DNA of 64,000 nucleotides from Calothrix sp. NIES-3974 (GCF_002368395.1 NZ_AP018254.1:3844001-3908000); one strand, 5' to 3'. Shown: positions 18,974 through 29,124, counted from the stretch's first letter. Notes: generated by a model from the sequence alone, not told the origin. Translations and numbers: made by a program.

Positions 18974-19534
18974 GTGATAAGTAACGGATTGCAAGGACTA
19001 AACCTGTACCTAGTGGGAATGATGGGTGTTGGCAAAACCACCATTGGTAAAGTGTTAGCGGAAAAATTCCACTATCGATTTGTAGACACAGATGATGTCA
19101 TTGTTCAAGCTACGGGAAAAAGCATTAACGAAATTTTTCGCCAAGATGGAGAAGCTGCATTTCGCTCCGTAGAAAAGAATGTCCTTGCTCAAGTTAGCAC
19201 CTATACCCAAATGGTGGTAGCGACGGGAGGTGGTATTGTCATGTACCAAGAAAACTGGAGCTACATGCACTACGGCTTAATAATTTGGCTGGATGCACCA
19301 GTGGAACTACTGATACAACGACTTGCGGAAGATACATCTCGCCCCTTGTTGCAGGATACCAATCCGGAAGCAAAATTGCGATCGCTCCTCCAACAACGAC
19401 AACCCATGTATGCTCAAGCGGATTTACATATTCCCATCTCTTCCCAAGAAACACCAACACAAATCGCCGATAAAATCCTCACCCAGATTCCTAGTGTCTT
19501 GAAAAGTACTGATAATCGGGAATCGTTGAATTAA
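18974..19534 (+). CDS. aroK: Shikimate kinase
   Basis: This 186-aa protein phosphorylates shikimate at the 3-OH using ATP in aromatic amino acid synthesis. Walker A GMMGVGKTTIGK (about 15-26), the shikimate-binding DTDD (about 41-44), FRxxE (AFRSVEKN) and GGGIV (about 81-85) are all present, followed by the lid-arginine segment DTSRPLL. The length suits the family. The start is GTG at 18974, with AAG and a weak GAA upstream. A small hairpin at 19565-19579 may end the transcript. Confidence 0.94.
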   Translation: MISNGLQGLNLYLVGMMGVGKTTIGKVLAEKFHYRFVDTDDVIVQATGKSINEIFRQDGEAAFRSVEKNVLAQVSTYTQMVVATGGGIVMYQENWSYMHYGLIIWLDAPVELLIQRLAEDTSRPLLQDTNPEAKLRSLLQQRQPMYAQADLHIPISSQETPTQIADKILTQIPSVLKSTDNRESLN

Positions 19535-19979
19535 AATTTAACCGAAAAATTGGGTTTAGAGCCATGTCCTTCTAGGACAGTTTTATGCTAAGTTGATATT
19601 GGTTTGAATTTCCCGAGTGGGCGGTAGTGAATGGCTCAATTGAGTTGAACCCTAGAACTCGAAAGTCGGCATTAGAGACAAAAAGGTATGGTAGCGAAAA
19701 CCTTGTAAAACATAGCGCAGTCGCCGATAAACAACGGTGAATGAAAACAAGTAAAAGCTTTTGTCGTCAGACAGATAGGGTCGGGCATACCCGAATCTTC
19801 TCTGAAATGGGAAAACCCTTGCTCAGTGATTAGCTCAAAAATCCTTGCACTTCTAGGACGAGGAGTGTCAAAGACATAAAAACCAGGATGCTGCTGAATT
19901 TGGGTATAAATTATAATTATTTACAATTTGTATTAAAACCAAAATCATTGTAAAGACGTAGCATTTCTACGTCTCTACT
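19535..19979. other. Spacer with unexplained, structured-looking sequence
   Basis: No gene. A TGTCCT/AGGACA hairpin followed by GTTTT (19565-19579) may terminate aroK. The stretch 19600-19890 is less AT-rich, has several short internal complementarities and a second TTCTAGGAC copy at 19853. It resembles a non-coding RNA or an old element more than random spacer. A palindrome lies at 19954-19974. Confidence 0.4.
19954..19974. repeat. GAGACG palindrome, TAG-CTA core
   Basis: AGACGTAG / CTACGTCT with a CATTT loop, between two converging genes (aroK and the alkyltransferase-like gene). Same family as 22798, 35060, 40211, 43418 and 60706. Confidence 0.8.
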
Positions 19980-20294
19980 TTAAATCCCCCTCCACAGATA
20001 CTTATGTAAATTTATTTTCCCCTTATCATTAAATTCAATACCTTCCTCCTCCAACAAAACTCTTTGGGTTTTATCCGCACCGTTACGTAGAGGCGAGTAG
20101 GAAATTTCACCTTTATAATTAACAACGCGATGCCACGGTACATCTGTAATACCTAAATCCACCCGAAATAGGGCATAACCGACAACTCGCGCTTTCCCTG
20201 CTAAACCCGAAAGTTCCGCCACTTGACCATAGGTGGCAACTTTACCGTAGGGGATTTTTCGGACGACTGCGTAAATTTTTTCGTAACTGGACAT
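19980..20294 (-). CDS. Alkyltransferase-like protein (MGMT/ATL family)
   Basis: This 104-aa protein has the DNA-binding half of O6-alkylguanine-DNA alkyltransferase: YEKIYAVVRKIPYGKVATYGQVAELSG, and then the active-site region DVPWHRVVN. True MGMT enzymes have PCHRV; here the cysteine is tryptophan, the hallmark of ATL proteins. ATLs bind and flip alkylated guanine and pass it to nucleotide excision repair without transferring the alkyl group. ATG at 20294. Converges with aroK across a palindrome-bearing spacer. Confidence 0.9.
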   Translation of the reverse strand: MSSYEKIYAVVRKIPYGKVATYGQVAELSGLAGKARVVGYALFRVDLGITDVPWHRVVNYKGEISYSPLRNGADKTQRVLLEEEGIEFNDKGKINLHKYLWRGI

Positions 20295-21099
20295 GGGGAC
20301 ATAAAGGATACAGGATAAATCTGTTAACAGTTAACCGTTAAAAGTTAAATATTGATTTGTGAACTAATCCCAAATCCATTGGTTGTTTTCGTAGTTTTAC
20401 GGCTGGAACTGGGAATAATAGGTGAAGATAGTTACAGGTTATACCAATTTTCAAATCATCCCCAGCCTCTTGTCTTACCGCTACGCGTCTGCATGTAGAC
20501 GCAGCCTTATCGTAGACAACTTTTGTACACAACCAAACCATGAAAAACTCATTCCCGTACAGACGTGACATATCGCGTCTCTACACCCTATTCCCCAGGA
20601 AGAATATGACACATGGCATAAACAAAATCATGATACAACAAGGAATTCCCAATCTCAAATCGATAGATGGATAGGGGAGCGATCGCAGGATAATTCAAAA
20701 TCCAATTTAGGGTATGACATCTGATTTCCGTATTTCCTTAGCCATTACATATTTAAAGAAAACATAATGGCAGTAAGAACAAAAGCAAATAGACTGGGGT
20801 GAGTTTCACCTGATTCCGTGATGATACTTAACCGACATTTCTGATGAGTAAGTGATAAGCATAGAGTAACGGGTTAATCTACCTACTACTCCCTATTCCC
20901 TACTCCCCACTCCCTATAACTTTTAGGGGTTTGTTAGAAATCGTGGTGAAACAAGTGTCATTTTGGTGTTATCAGTACCCTTAATTAATCCTCACTACTC
21001 AGGCTAATTTTCGCTTTTTTCTTTATCCTGGAATTCTACCAATATCTCATTACTTCACAAACGGCGATCACAATTAGCAACAGAGGCGATAACAGGTTA
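20295..21099. other. Repeat-rich spacer before acetolactate synthase
   Basis: No gene. It holds a palindrome with a CGACATATCG-type core (20557-20584), a CGCGTCTGCATGTAGACGC stem near 20483-20502, and a block of CTACTCCC/CCCTATTCCC repeats at 20880-20925. The last 120 nt before 21100 presumably contain the promoter of the downstream gene. Confidence 0.5.
20557..20584. repeat. GAGACG palindrome, CGACAT-type core
   Basis: GTACAGACGTGACATATCGC followed by GTCTCTAC. Third core type of the palindrome family, as at 10362 and 51461. Confidence 0.75.
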
Positions 21100-22743
21100 A
21101 TGAATACCGCAGAACTGCTAGTCAAATGCCTAGAAAACGAAGGTGTACAGTACGTTTTTGGGCTTCCTGGTGAGGAAAATCTCCATGTTTTAGAAGCACT
21201 CAAAAATTCCTCCATCAAGTTTATTACAACTCGTCATGAACAGGGTGCAGCGTTTATGGCGGATGTCTACGGACGGTTGACGGGAAAGGCAGGTGTGTGT
21301 CTTTCTACTCTCGGACCGGGGGCGACCAATTTAATGACGGGTGTGGCGGATGCTAACCTGGATGGTGCCCCACTAGTAGCGATTACGGGTCAGGTGGGAA
21401 CAGACAGAATGCATATTGAATCCCATCAATACTTGGACTTGGTAGCAATGTTTGCACCCGTTACTAAGTGGAATAAACAAATTGTTCGCCCCAGTATTAC
21501 CCCGGAGGTGGTGCGCAAAGGCTTTAAACGAGCAGAAACGGAAAAACCGGGGGCTGTTCATATTGACCTACCAGAAAATATTGCCGCGATGCCCGTGGAA
21601 GGAAAGCCACTGCGGATTGATAAAATGGAGAAGACCTACGCGTCTTTTGCTAGTATTCGAGCAGCAGCAGCAGCAATTTCCCAGGCTAGTAATCCCATTA
21701 TTTTAGTGGGAAATGGGGCGATTCGGGCCCATGCAAGTGATGCTCTAACCCAGTTTGCCACCCAGTTGAATATTCCGGTGGCAAATACGTTCATGGGTAA
21801 GGGGGTAATTCCCTATACCCATCCCTTAGCTCTATGGGCAGTTGGTTTACAGCAACGGGATTTTGTGAATTGTGGGTTTGATAACACCGATTTGGTGATT
21901 GCGGTGGGTTATGATTTAATCGAATTTTCGCCGAAAAAGTGGAATCCGGACGGTAAAATCCCCATTATCCATGTGGGTGCGAACCACTCGGAAATTGATA
22001 GTAGCTATATTCCCATAATTGAGGTGGTTGGGGATATATCGGATTCCCTCAATGAAATTTTAAAGGTGGCTGACCGTCAAGGTAAACCTACTCCCTATGC
22101 TTTGACTTTACGGGACAATATTCGTGCTGATTATAAACAGTATGCAGATGACGATAGTTTCCCGATTAAACCACAAAAATTAATCTACGATTTACGCCAG
22201 GTGATGGGTCCAGATGATATTGTGATCTCCGATGTTGGCGCTCATAAAATGTGGATTGCTCGTCATTACCATTGCCATAGTCCCAATACCTGCTTAATTT
22301 CCAATGGGTTTGCCGCAATGGGGATTGCGATTCCCGGCGCGATCGCTGCTAAAATTGTTCATCCAGACCGGAAAGTTGTCGCTGCGACGGGTGACGGTGG
22401 CTTTATGATGAATTGTCAAGAGTTGGAAACTGCTTTGCGGGTTGGTACGGCTTTTGTCACTTTGATTTTCAATGATGGTGGCTACGGTCTAATTGAATGG
22501 AAGCAGGAAAATCAATTTGGTCAAGGTAATTCTTCTTTTGTCCATTTCAATAATCCTGATTTTGTCAAGTTTGCTGAAAGTATGGGTCTGAAGGGTTATC
22601 GGGTGAATGCAGCCACTGATTTAATCCCTATTCTCAAAGAAGCTCTCGCTCAAGATGTCCCCACGGTCATTGACTGTCCTGTTGATTACCGGGAAAATGC
22701 TCGCTTTACCCAAAAGTCAGGTGAGTTAAGCTGTACTACTTAG
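21100..22743 (+). CDS. Acetolactate synthase large-subunit-like ThDP enzyme
   Basis: This 547-aa thiamine-diphosphate enzyme condenses two pyruvates, or pyruvate and 2-ketobutyrate. The activating glutamate lies in FGLPGEENLHVLEAL (about 20-34), and RHEQGAAFMADVYGRLTGKAGV and STLGPGATNL are family hallmarks. The ThDP/Mg2+ motif is GDGGFMMNCQELETALRVG...IFNDGGYGLI (about 428-465). It is shorter than plant or E. coli IlvB, and no small regulatory subunit gene is adjacent. It may be the catabolic AlsS-like paralogue rather than the main biosynthetic enzyme, so no symbol is given. Confidence 0.87.
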   Translation: MNTAELLVKCLENEGVQYVFGLPGEENLHVLEALKNSSIKFITTRHEQGAAFMADVYGRLTGKAGVCLSTLGPGATNLMTGVADANLDGAPLVAITGQVGTDRMHIESHQYLDLVAMFAPVTKWNKQIVRPSITPEVVRKGFKRAETEKPGAVHIDLPENIAAMPVEGKPLRIDKMEKTYASFASIRAAAAAISQASNPIILVGNGAIRAHASDALTQFATQLNIPVANTFMGKGVIPYTHPLALWAVGLQQRDFVNCGFDNTDLVIAVGYDLIEFSPKKWNPDGKIPIIHVGANHSEIDSSYIPIIEVVGDISDSLNEILKVADRQGKPTPYALTLRDNIRADYKQYADDDSFPIKPQKLIYDLRQVMGPDDIVISDVGAHKMWIARHYHCHSPNTCLISNGFAAMGIAIPGAIAAKIVHPDRKVVAATGDGGFMMNCQELETALRVGTAFVTLIFNDGGYGLIEWKQENQFGQGNSSFVHFNNPDFVKFAESMGLKGYRVNAATDLIPILKEALAQDVPTVIDCPVDYRENARFTQKSGELSCTT

Positions 22744-22760
22744 CACAGAGGGTAGGGATT

Positions 22761-22822
22761 AGAGACGACCCACCGAATAGTCTGTAGGGGACAAATTAGA
22801 GACGTAGCCTTGCTACGTCTCT
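22761..22822. repeat. Two adjacent GAGACG palindromes with different cores
   Basis: A decayed GACC-type copy (AGAGACGACCCACCGAATAG, 22761-22786) is followed 12 nt later by a TAG-CTA copy, AGAGACGTAG-CCTTG-CTACGTCTCT (22798-22822). Confidence 0.75.
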
Positions 22823-22908
22823 ACTTGCATTATCCTAATTCCCCAAAATTCTGCTGCATCAGTTGCAATCTTGATGTTTAATAACAAAAGGTGCGGTTGT
22901 CAATCTCT

Positions 22909-22928
22909 CCACAGCATTTTTGCTGTGG
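22909..22928. promoter_or_regulatory. Hairpin in argC leader
   Basis: Perfect 8-bp stem CCACAGCA-TTTT-TGCTGTGG about 100 nt before the argC ATG. It is followed by GGAAATT rather than a T-tract, so it is not a normal terminator for plus-strand transcription. It could be a leader element or the terminator of an opposite transcript. Confidence 0.45.
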
Positions 22929-23024
22929 GGAAATTACGAAAGCTGCACAGGGATGGTAAATGTTTTAAAATAATTGGACATTTGCCAGAGCAATCAAGAT
23001 GCAAATGTAAGGATTTGTGAGAAG

Positions 23025-24083
23025 ATGGGTAAATTTAGACGCGTTCCGGTTGGTATTGTTGGCGCGTCAGGCTATGGCGGGGTTCAGTTAGTCCGATTGC
23101 TGATGGATCATCCGGAGGTGGAGGTTGTCTACTTAGGTGGTGATAAGGCAGCAGGTAAACCTTTTGCGGAACTTTACCCCCACTTGACGAAGATGGTAGA
23201 TTTAACGGTGGAAGCGGTGGATATTGAGGCGATCGCTCGTCGTTGTGAAGTGGTGTTTTTGTCGGTTCCTAATGGTATAGCCTGTGATTTGGCTCCGACT
23301 TTAATTGAGCGTGGTTGTAAAGTCCTTGATTTAAGTGCAGATTATCGATTCAGAAATCTGGATACCTACAGCGCTTGGTACGGCAAAAAACGGGTTGATC
23401 TGGACACGGCTGCTAATGCTGTATATGGACTGCCAGAATTATATCGCGATCGCATTGCCGAATCCCAGTTAATCGGTTGTCCCGGTTGCTACCCCACTGC
23501 TAGTCTTTTGGCCCTGTCTCCCCTCCTCAAGCAAGGTTTAGTTGTCCCCGAAACTGCTATTATCGATGCCAAATCTGGCACATCGGGGGGCGGACGGGAT
23601 GCTAAGGTGAGTATGCTATTGGCAGAAGCGGATAATTCTTTTGCTGCCTATAATGTGGCTCGTCACCGCCACACTCCCGAAATCGAACAGGTTTGCAGTG
23701 ACCTCGCTGGTCATGAAGTCACTGTACAATTTACACCTCACCTAGTGCCAATGGTACGGGGTATTCTGGCTACCGTTTACGCCACTCTCCGTGACCCTGG
23801 TCTGGTTCGGGATGATTTAATCACTATTTATAATGCCTTTTACCGCCATTGCGATTGGGTGAATATCTGTGAAGGGGGTATCTATCCCCAAACGAAATGG
23901 GCTTGTGGTAGTAATCTTTGCTACATTGGGATTGAGGTAGACCCTCGTACTCGCCGGGTGATTGTCATGTCTGCGATTGATAATTTAATTAAAGGACAGG
24001 CAGGTCAAGCGATTCAATGTATGAATATTATGATGGGTTGGCATGAAACCGTGGGATTACCCAAGTTAGGTTTTTATCCTTAA
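23025..24083 (+). CDS. argC: N-acetyl-gamma-glutamyl-phosphate reductase
   Basis: This 352-aa protein carries out the third step of arginine synthesis, the NADPH-dependent reduction of N-acetylglutamyl phosphate. The nucleotide-binding start [20 protein letters not shown], the catalytic cysteine in [15 protein letters not shown], and [15 protein letters not shown] and HRHTPEIEQ are all present. A TTG-started frame begins 51 nt upstream (22974), but the ATG at 23025 gives the normal N-terminus [13 protein letters not shown] and is preferred. It is not in an operon with other arg genes here. Confidence 0.95.
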   Translation: MGKFRRVPVGIVGASGYGGVQLVRLLMDHPEVEVVYLGGDKAAGKPFAELYPHLTKMVDLTVEAVDIEAIARRCEVVFLSVPNGIACDLAPTLIERGCKVLDLSADYRFRNLDTYSAWYGKKRVDLDTAANAVYGLPELYRDRIAESQLIGCPGCYPTASLLALSPLLKQGLVVPETAIIDAKSGTSGGGRDAKVSMLLAEADNSFAAYNVARHRHTPEIEQVCSDLAGHEVTVQFTPHLVPMVRGILATVYATLRDPGLVRDDLITIYNAFYRHCDWVNICEGGIYPQTKWACGSNLCYIGIEVDPRTRRVIVMSAIDNLIKGQAGQAIQCMNIMMGWHETVGLPKLGFYP

Positions 24084-24115
24084 AGTATAACCGATAACAG
24101 CAGGGATTTGGTAAT

Positions 24116-24361
24116 TTACAGAAATTCCCGGAGGAATTCGTAGGGGTCTTCCTCCCAGGAAGGTTCGGGAACCATCATCTTTAATTTGCTGTTGATATCT
24201 TCTTCGATGACATCACTATCATTGCGCTCAAACAATTCGCTCAAAGCAATCAAATCGCGAGAATTGAGAGGTGCAAGGGGTGCTGCATGTACCTCATGGT
24301 TTGCGGATATTTTCGCTGCAAAGGTATTGGCAAAGGGATTCAGGGAGAAGTTATCATTCAC
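24116..24361 (-). CDS. Small acidic hypothetical protein, 81 aa
   Basis: The frame begins MNDNFSLNPFANTFAAKISA, has the repetitive EVHAAPLAPLNSRDLIALSE and a strongly acidic C-terminus ending PSWEEDPYEFLREFL. The ATG at 24361 has no strong ribosome binding site. Composition is protein-like and the opposite-strand frame looks spurious. No family recognised; it converges with argC. Could be a small regulatory or adaptor protein, but nothing shows this. Confidence 0.5.
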   Translation of the reverse strand: MNDNFSLNPFANTFAAKISANHEVHAAPLAPLNSRDLIALSELFERNDSDVIEEDINSKLKMMVPEPSWEEDPYEFLREFL

Positions 24362-25244
24362 GGTTCAGTCTGAGAAAACAGAATCAAGGACTAGTACAAA
24401 TGTAGGTAGGGAGTAGAGACGACCCGTCGGGTTGTCTGTAAAGGGATTAGGGAGTAGCCTAAATGTACTGTGTACACCAGAACGGATGAAAGTGGTTTCT
24501 TCCCATTCTCTGGGGATGAGTGCAGCGTTGTCGTAGACGTACTTCCTATGGCTTCTCTTTGAGAAGACTAGACACTACACACCTACACGACTCCCGACAC
24601 CCTTCGGGAAAACGCGTAGCGTCCACACTTTTAACTCATAAAATGAAAAATGAACTATTTTCTTGTCTGACTTTGGCGAACATCCGAAAGATAGTTTTGT
24701 TTAAACGACATGGCGTACTAGTTTGATTTTTATTCGGGATTAAATAAATTGACGATATATAAAATACTACAGCCTTTTTTGCGGATTACCGGAAAATCAA
24801 CATTCGGATCTGGTCCAGTACTCCATGTCCATTGCTGACAAATTAAACTCATTGGTCTTTTGTCAATAAGTAATAATGCTCAAAATATTGCCAAAATCTG
24901 GGTGAATAAACATGATTTAGAAGGATGCGATCGCCAAATTTTTAATCCATAAATTTATTTTGGCGCTGAACACTCAGTGCAAAGGTAAATTTAATACTTT
25001 TCCTTCACCTCACTTTTAAGGATAATTACGAGTTGACAAAACCAATTTCACCTTAGCTTGTCACGAATGCTCCATATCTTTAATTTTGATGGGTTTTAGT
25101 AGTAGCTCTATTCTTAATTTGAGGGATAAACCCCTCACTACGAACTCATCAGATATCAACTCCAAAGTCAAACGGTAGTACCCCTATTCACCACTCCCCA
25201 CTCCCCATTCCCCACAAGCTGTAGAGAATTTGCTTGAAATACCC
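24362..25244. other. Repeat-rich spacer between small ORF and lipB
   Basis: No gene. It contains a GACCCG-core palindrome (24413-24440), modules of the composite repeat (GTACACCAGAAC...GAAAGTGGTTTCTTCCC, 24471-24502), imperfect GAGAAGAC palindromes near 24555, and the GAGGGATAAACCCCTC hairpin with CTACGAACTCATC at 25121-25150. It ends with CACTCCCCACTCCCC repeats. Confidence 0.5.
24413..24440. repeat. GAGACG palindrome, ACCCG-core
   Basis: GTAGAGACGACCCGTCGGGT followed by TGTCTGTA. Related copies at 22761, 38076, 42784 and 51491. Confidence 0.8.
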
Positions 25245-25907
25245 CTAAATCATGGTTTGCATTTGCAATTGGAAGACCTCTGCAAAGCAATCAATTAAAT
25301 GCGATCGCACTTCTTCTATTTTTATCTGTGGTAGCCATTGTTTTAAACTCCCCACCGGTTTATCCGCAATTCCACAGGGAACTATTTGCGAAAATCCACC
25401 CATGTCAGGGCAAACATTGAGGGCAAAACCGTGCATTGTCACCCAACGGCTGACTTTGATCCCAATGGCCGCAACTTTGTACTGTCCCACCCAGACACCT
25501 GTAAAACCAGGAATACGTTCTCCCTCCAAACCGTAGATTTGCAATAACCGAATCAATACTTCCTCTAGCTGCCGTAAGTACCAGTGTAAATCCTGGCGGT
25601 GACGGCGTAAATTCAAAATCGGATAACCGACAATTTGTCCTGGACAATGGTATGTCACCTCTCCCCCCCTTTCCACTCGATGAATCGGTAAAGGGATATT
25701 TTCCGGGTCAAAGCGCAAAAAATCCGTGGTCGCTCCTTGTCCCAGAGTGTATACAGGGGGATGTTCCAGCACCATCAACGCATCCGCCAAATCCGGATTC
25801 TCAATGCGATCGCGTTGTAGTTGCTGTTGCCATTCCCAGGCCTCCAAGTAGGAAATCGTACCGCAATTATACAGGTGGCATATTGCCCTTGTTGGTATTT
25901 GATTCAT
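25245..25907 (-). CDS. lipB: Octanoyltransferase LipB
   Basis: This roughly 220-aa protein transfers octanoyl from acyl-carrier protein to lipoyl domains, the first step of lipoate synthesis. Motifs: [33 protein letters not shown], the catalytic lysine in [22 protein letters not shown], and the cysteine in IVPCGI. The frame extends 14 codons further up to 25949, but the ATG at 25907 giving [16 protein letters not shown] fits family length better. Stands alone on the minus strand. Confidence 0.95.
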   Translation of the reverse strand: MNQIPTRAICHLYNCGTISYLEAWEWQQQLQRDRIENPDLADALMVLEHPPVYTLGQGATTDFLRFDPENIPLPIHRVERGGEVTYHCPGQIVGYPILNLRRHRQDLHWYLRQLEEVLIRLLQIYGLEGERIPGFTGVWVGQYKVAAIGIKVSRWVTMHGFALNVCPDMGGFSQIVPCGIADKPVGSLKQWLPQIKIEEVRSHLIDCFAEVFQLQMQTMI

Positions 25908-26844
25908 GATTCTTAATTTACTATCCCTACCGGGCAAATTGGTCTTCATTTTCCTTTATTTATCAGTGTGATTTGCAAAATTTAGATGCCCGAATTATCA
26001 ACGATTGCAAAGGATTGTAAAGGAACATCAAGGTAAGCAGATTTAGAAAATACAAAGTGCTATTTTGAATATATAACTTCAATGGTGTTGGGAGGAATTC
26101 TCTGCAATCAACATTGCACCAACAGACAAAAGTCCTGTAAAATGGTGAGTGTAGAAGAAATTAAGCATAGAAAGTTGAATCAAACTGGATCTGTTGTGTT
26201 TACGAGGTGAGGAGTTAATTCTCTGGTAAAGTGGGTAACGCTGGATGGAATCGAAAATCACTTTTGAGGATTAGAGTGGTGAGTCGATATATGCTGATAG
26301 CGAATAATTTATTTAGGGACTTCCTCATTTTGAGCTAGTCGTAAGCCGAAACACCAAGTTAGGATTTGTTAGCAAATATAGCTTGGTATGTCAATGGTCA
26401 GATGTGTTTTTTGTAGTTAAGAAAAATCAGAAATAACCTATGGACTACAGTACGTCAAAGTCAGTTCGCAAATTGTTTTGGCGACAGCGATAAACCCTAC
26501 CGCAGTTTTGTTGTGGGCTGGAAACTCCAACTTGAGAATCAAGAAAATAGCAAATAAACTACTAGTACAAAAAGGCATAAATCTATCATTTGCAAGAAAT
26601 GGTTGGAAAGTCTAGAATATAGGCTTTATTTTCCCATTTTACTTTTGCCTTAACGTGCGAGTACAAATAGGCGTAGAAAAAGACTATATACGCCTCTAGT
26701 TTGAAGTCAAAACAAGACAATCAACGATTCTCCCTACAATTCCAGCGTCATCACAAAACTAGATTTTGCAGAATTTACTGATAAATTCTGACATTTTCTC
26801 TGAATTGCAAACTTAGTTAAAGTTATGAGAGCGGGAGTGTTTAT
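25908..26844. other. Long leader/promoter region upstream of hpf
   Basis: More than 900 nt with no supported gene. Light-repressed lrtA genes of this family are known for long 5' untranslated leaders that affect mRNA stability, so part of this region may be transcribed leader; that is inference. A frame near 26395-26440 briefly reads SDVFFVVKKNQK, faintly like a transposase, then stops. Confidence 0.4.
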
Positions 26845-27501
26845 ATGAAGCTTGTCATCCACGGCAAAAATATCGAGATTACTGATTCAATTCGAGAATA
26901 CGTACATCAAAAGATTGAAAAGGCAGTAAATCACTTTCAAAACATCACCAACGAAGTAGATGTGCATTTAAGTGTTGCCAAAAACCCGCGCATTAATCCC
27001 AAACAAGCCGCAGAAGTGACAATTTACGCAAATCGCAACGTTATCCGCGCCGAAGAAAGTAGTGAGAATTTATACGCAAGTATTGACTTAGTTGCAGACA
27101 AGATTGCCCGTCAGCTACGAAAATATAAAGAAAAATTACAAAACAAGAAAAATCCTGCTCCGGAAGTAGAGCTAGGGATTGAATCGCCAAAACCAGTAGA
27201 AGATTTAATCGGCGATCGCAAACCAAAGTTACCACCGGAAGTGGTACGCACCAAATATTTTGCCATGCCACCAATGACGGTTAATGAAGCCCTAGAACAG
27301 TTACAAATGGTGGGACATGATTTTTACATGTTTCTCAACAGCGAAAGTGGGGAAATCAACGTGATTTACGAACGTAATCATGGTGGCTATGGAGTGATTC
27401 AACCCCGTCCTCAAAACGGAAATGGGAACGGGAATGGACATGGAGCAAACGGGAAGGTACACCATACCAATATCAGTTCCTCATCCCCTGTACGTCGGTA
27501 A
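26845..27501 (+). CDS. hpf: Long-form ribosome hibernation promoting factor (LrtA-type)
   Basis: This 218-aa protein has the HPF/YfiA fold (1-105, [20 protein letters not shown]...[13 protein letters not shown]). A linker and the long-form dimerisation domain follow (about 150-195, [30 protein letters not shown]), then a G/N-rich tail. It binds the 30S subunit and joins two ribosomes into inactive 100S dimers. In cyanobacteria the orthologue LrtA is dark-induced. GAGAGCGGGAG lies upstream of the ATG. rpsU, a 30S protein gene, follows in the same direction after 336 nt. Confidence 0.94.
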   Translation: MKLVIHGKNIEITDSIREYVHQKIEKAVNHFQNITNEVDVHLSVAKNPRINPKQAAEVTIYANRNVIRAEESSENLYASIDLVADKIARQLRKYKEKLQNKKNPAPEVELGIESPKPVEDLIGDRKPKLPPEVVRTKYFAMPPMTVNEALEQLQMVGHDFYMFLNSESGEINVIYERNHGGYGVIQPRPQNGNGNGNGHGANGKVHHTNISSSSPVRR

Positions 27502-27751
27502 ACTGTTGCCCATTTAAGTTGTATTGTATATTCACTATCTTTGTTTGACGGATGACAGATAACAGTTACCAGTTAACTGTCAACAGCAGACGAAAGGAGT
27601 GATACCATTTAGCTTGAACTAACAGAAGCCTCTCACTTCCGCGATCGCAAAAGTGATGGGACGGACACTTTGCTCAAGTCGGCAGAGCCTTCCTGTGCAA
27701 GTGTCCCCATGTTCCCTCAAACCTTACCTGTCTTTACTGCCCAGAAAAACC

Positions 27752-27773
27752 AGCACAAAAGTCGATTTGTGCT
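27752..27773 (+). promoter_or_regulatory. Hairpin in rpsU leader
   Basis: Perfect 8-bp stem AGCACAAA-AGTCGA-TTTGTGCT followed by TTAT, 64 nt before the rpsU start and ahead of a strong ribosome binding site. It could be an attenuator, an hpf terminator or an autoregulatory site. Confidence 0.5.
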
Positions 27774-27837
27774 TTATGATTGATCAAAACAACAAATTCA
27801 CGATGCTGACTCTGTTTGAAGGAGGTGAATACAGAGA

Positions 27838-28023
27838 GTGGCTGAAGTCCGTTTAGGAGAAAATGAATCAATCGATTCGGCGATTCGCCGATTTAAAAAG
27901 AAAATTCAAAAAGCAGGTATTTTATCTGAAGTGAAACGTCGAGAGCGTTTTGAAAAACCCAGCCTACGTCGTAAACGCAAAGCTGAAGCAGCACGCAAGG
28001 TGATGCGTCGAATTAGCGCTTAG
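27838..28023 (+). CDS. rpsU: 30S ribosomal protein S21
   Basis: A 61-aa basic protein, [20 protein letters not shown], with the standard S21 body and [15 protein letters not shown] tail. It starts with GTG at 27838, and AAGGAGGTG lies 10 nt upstream, a strong Shine-Dalgarno that settles the start. S21 assists mRNA start-site recognition on the 30S subunit. Its place right after hpf makes a small ribosome-related cluster. A spurious overlapping frame (27653-27856) is not a gene. Confidence 0.96.
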   Translation: MAEVRLGENESIDSAIRRFKKKIQKAGILSEVKRRERFEKPSLRRKRKAEAARKVMRRISA

Positions 28024-28164
28024 TGATTCAAGGGCGTTTTGGCTCTAAAGTGCTCTGGTAGAGTCGCTAATATCCTCTCAATTAATTAATATTAACATGT
28101 GTCGTCATTCATACAAAATATGGATTGATGTCCCAAGCGTCTCTACTTTTACTTAACTTTTTTC

Positions 28165-29124
28165 ATGACTATGGCGGGTGCTGTAATACAACTACCAAAT
28201 GCTGAAAGTGCGATCGCACTCGCAGGTTCATCAGAAGAAAACCTCAAAATCCTATCGCAACAAACAGGAGCAGGAATCGTACTTCGAGGACAGGAATTAC
28301 TCATTAGCGGAACCGATACACAGGTTGAACTAGTCACCCAACTGGTGCGATCGCTGGAAGATTTATGGAGTCAGGGTACAACCATTACGATTGCGGATAT
28401 TCTTACCGCTCGTCAAGCTCTGGACACCCATCGTCAAGACGATTTGCGAGAAATGCAACGGGATGTGATTGCGAGAACCCGTCGTGGCGAAGATATCCGG
28501 GCCAAAACCTTTCGGCAGCGCCAGTATCTACAATCACTACGTAAGTATGATTTGGTATTTTGTACGGGTCCTGCCGGGACAGGAAAGACCTATTTAGCCG
28601 TAGTTGTAGCGGTTAAAGCTTTACTAGCCAACGAATTTGAACGTATTATTCTTACCCGTCCCGCAGTGGAAGCCGGAGAAAAATTAGGATTTTTGCCAGG
28701 AGATTTGCAACAAAAAGTAAACCCCTATTTACGTCCCCTCTACGACGCAATTAACGAATTTATCGACCCGGAAAAATTACCGAGCTTAATGGAACGGGGA
28801 ATCATCGAAGTTGCACCCCTAGCTTACATGCGTGGACGTACCCTGAATAATGCTTTTGTGATTGTGGATGAAGCCCAAAATACCACACCAGCGCAAATGA
28901 AAATGGTTCTGACCCGCTTAGGATTTCGTTCTCGGATGGTGATTACCGGGGATATGACCCAGACAGACCTACCAGCACAGCAACAATCTGGTTTAAGCCT
29001 ATCAATTAATATTCTCAAACATGTTGAGGGGATAGCCTTTTGTGAATTTTCCCAACGTGACGTAGTTCGTCATCCCCTAGTACAGCGTATCGTTGCAGCT
29101 TACGAGAAGTTTGAGAAAGGTTGA
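28165..29124 (+). CDS. phoH: PhoH family ATPase
   Basis: This 319-aa P-loop ATPase is of the PhoH/PhoH-like type. The N-terminal 110 residues match the KH-like segment often seen in this family (LPNAESAIALAGSSEENLKI). The Walker A is GPAGTGKTYLAV (about 136-147), Walker B VIVDEAQN (about 230-237), and FLPGDLQQKVNPYLRPLYDAI is typical. Members are linked to RNA metabolism; the exact role is not settled. ATG at 28165. It could also start at a nearby codon, but the alignment from MAGAVIQLPN suits the family. Confidence 0.93.
   Translation: MTMAGAVIQLPNAESAIALAGSSEENLKILSQQTGAGIVLRGQELLISGTDTQVELVTQLVRSLEDLWSQGTTITIADILTARQALDTHRQDDLREMQRDVIARTRRGEDIRAKTFRQRQYLQSLRKYDLVFCTGPAGTGKTYLAVVVAVKALLANEFERIILTRPAVEAGEKLGFLPGDLQQKVNPYLRPLYDAINEFIDPEKLPSLMERGIIEVAPLAYMRGRTLNNAFVIVDEAQNTTPAQMKMVLTRLGFRSRMVITGDMTQTDLPAQQQSGLSLSINILKHVEGIAFCEFSQRDVVRHPLVQRIVAAYEKFEKG

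Noticed and set aside
26395-26445. Short stretch reading SDVFFVVKKNQK, like part of a transposase
   Set aside because: Only about a dozen codons before a stop, with no flanking similarity; too short to call.
27653-27856. A 67-codon frame ahead of rpsU
   Set aside because: It overlaps the strong rpsU ribosome binding site and start, and contains the leader hairpin.
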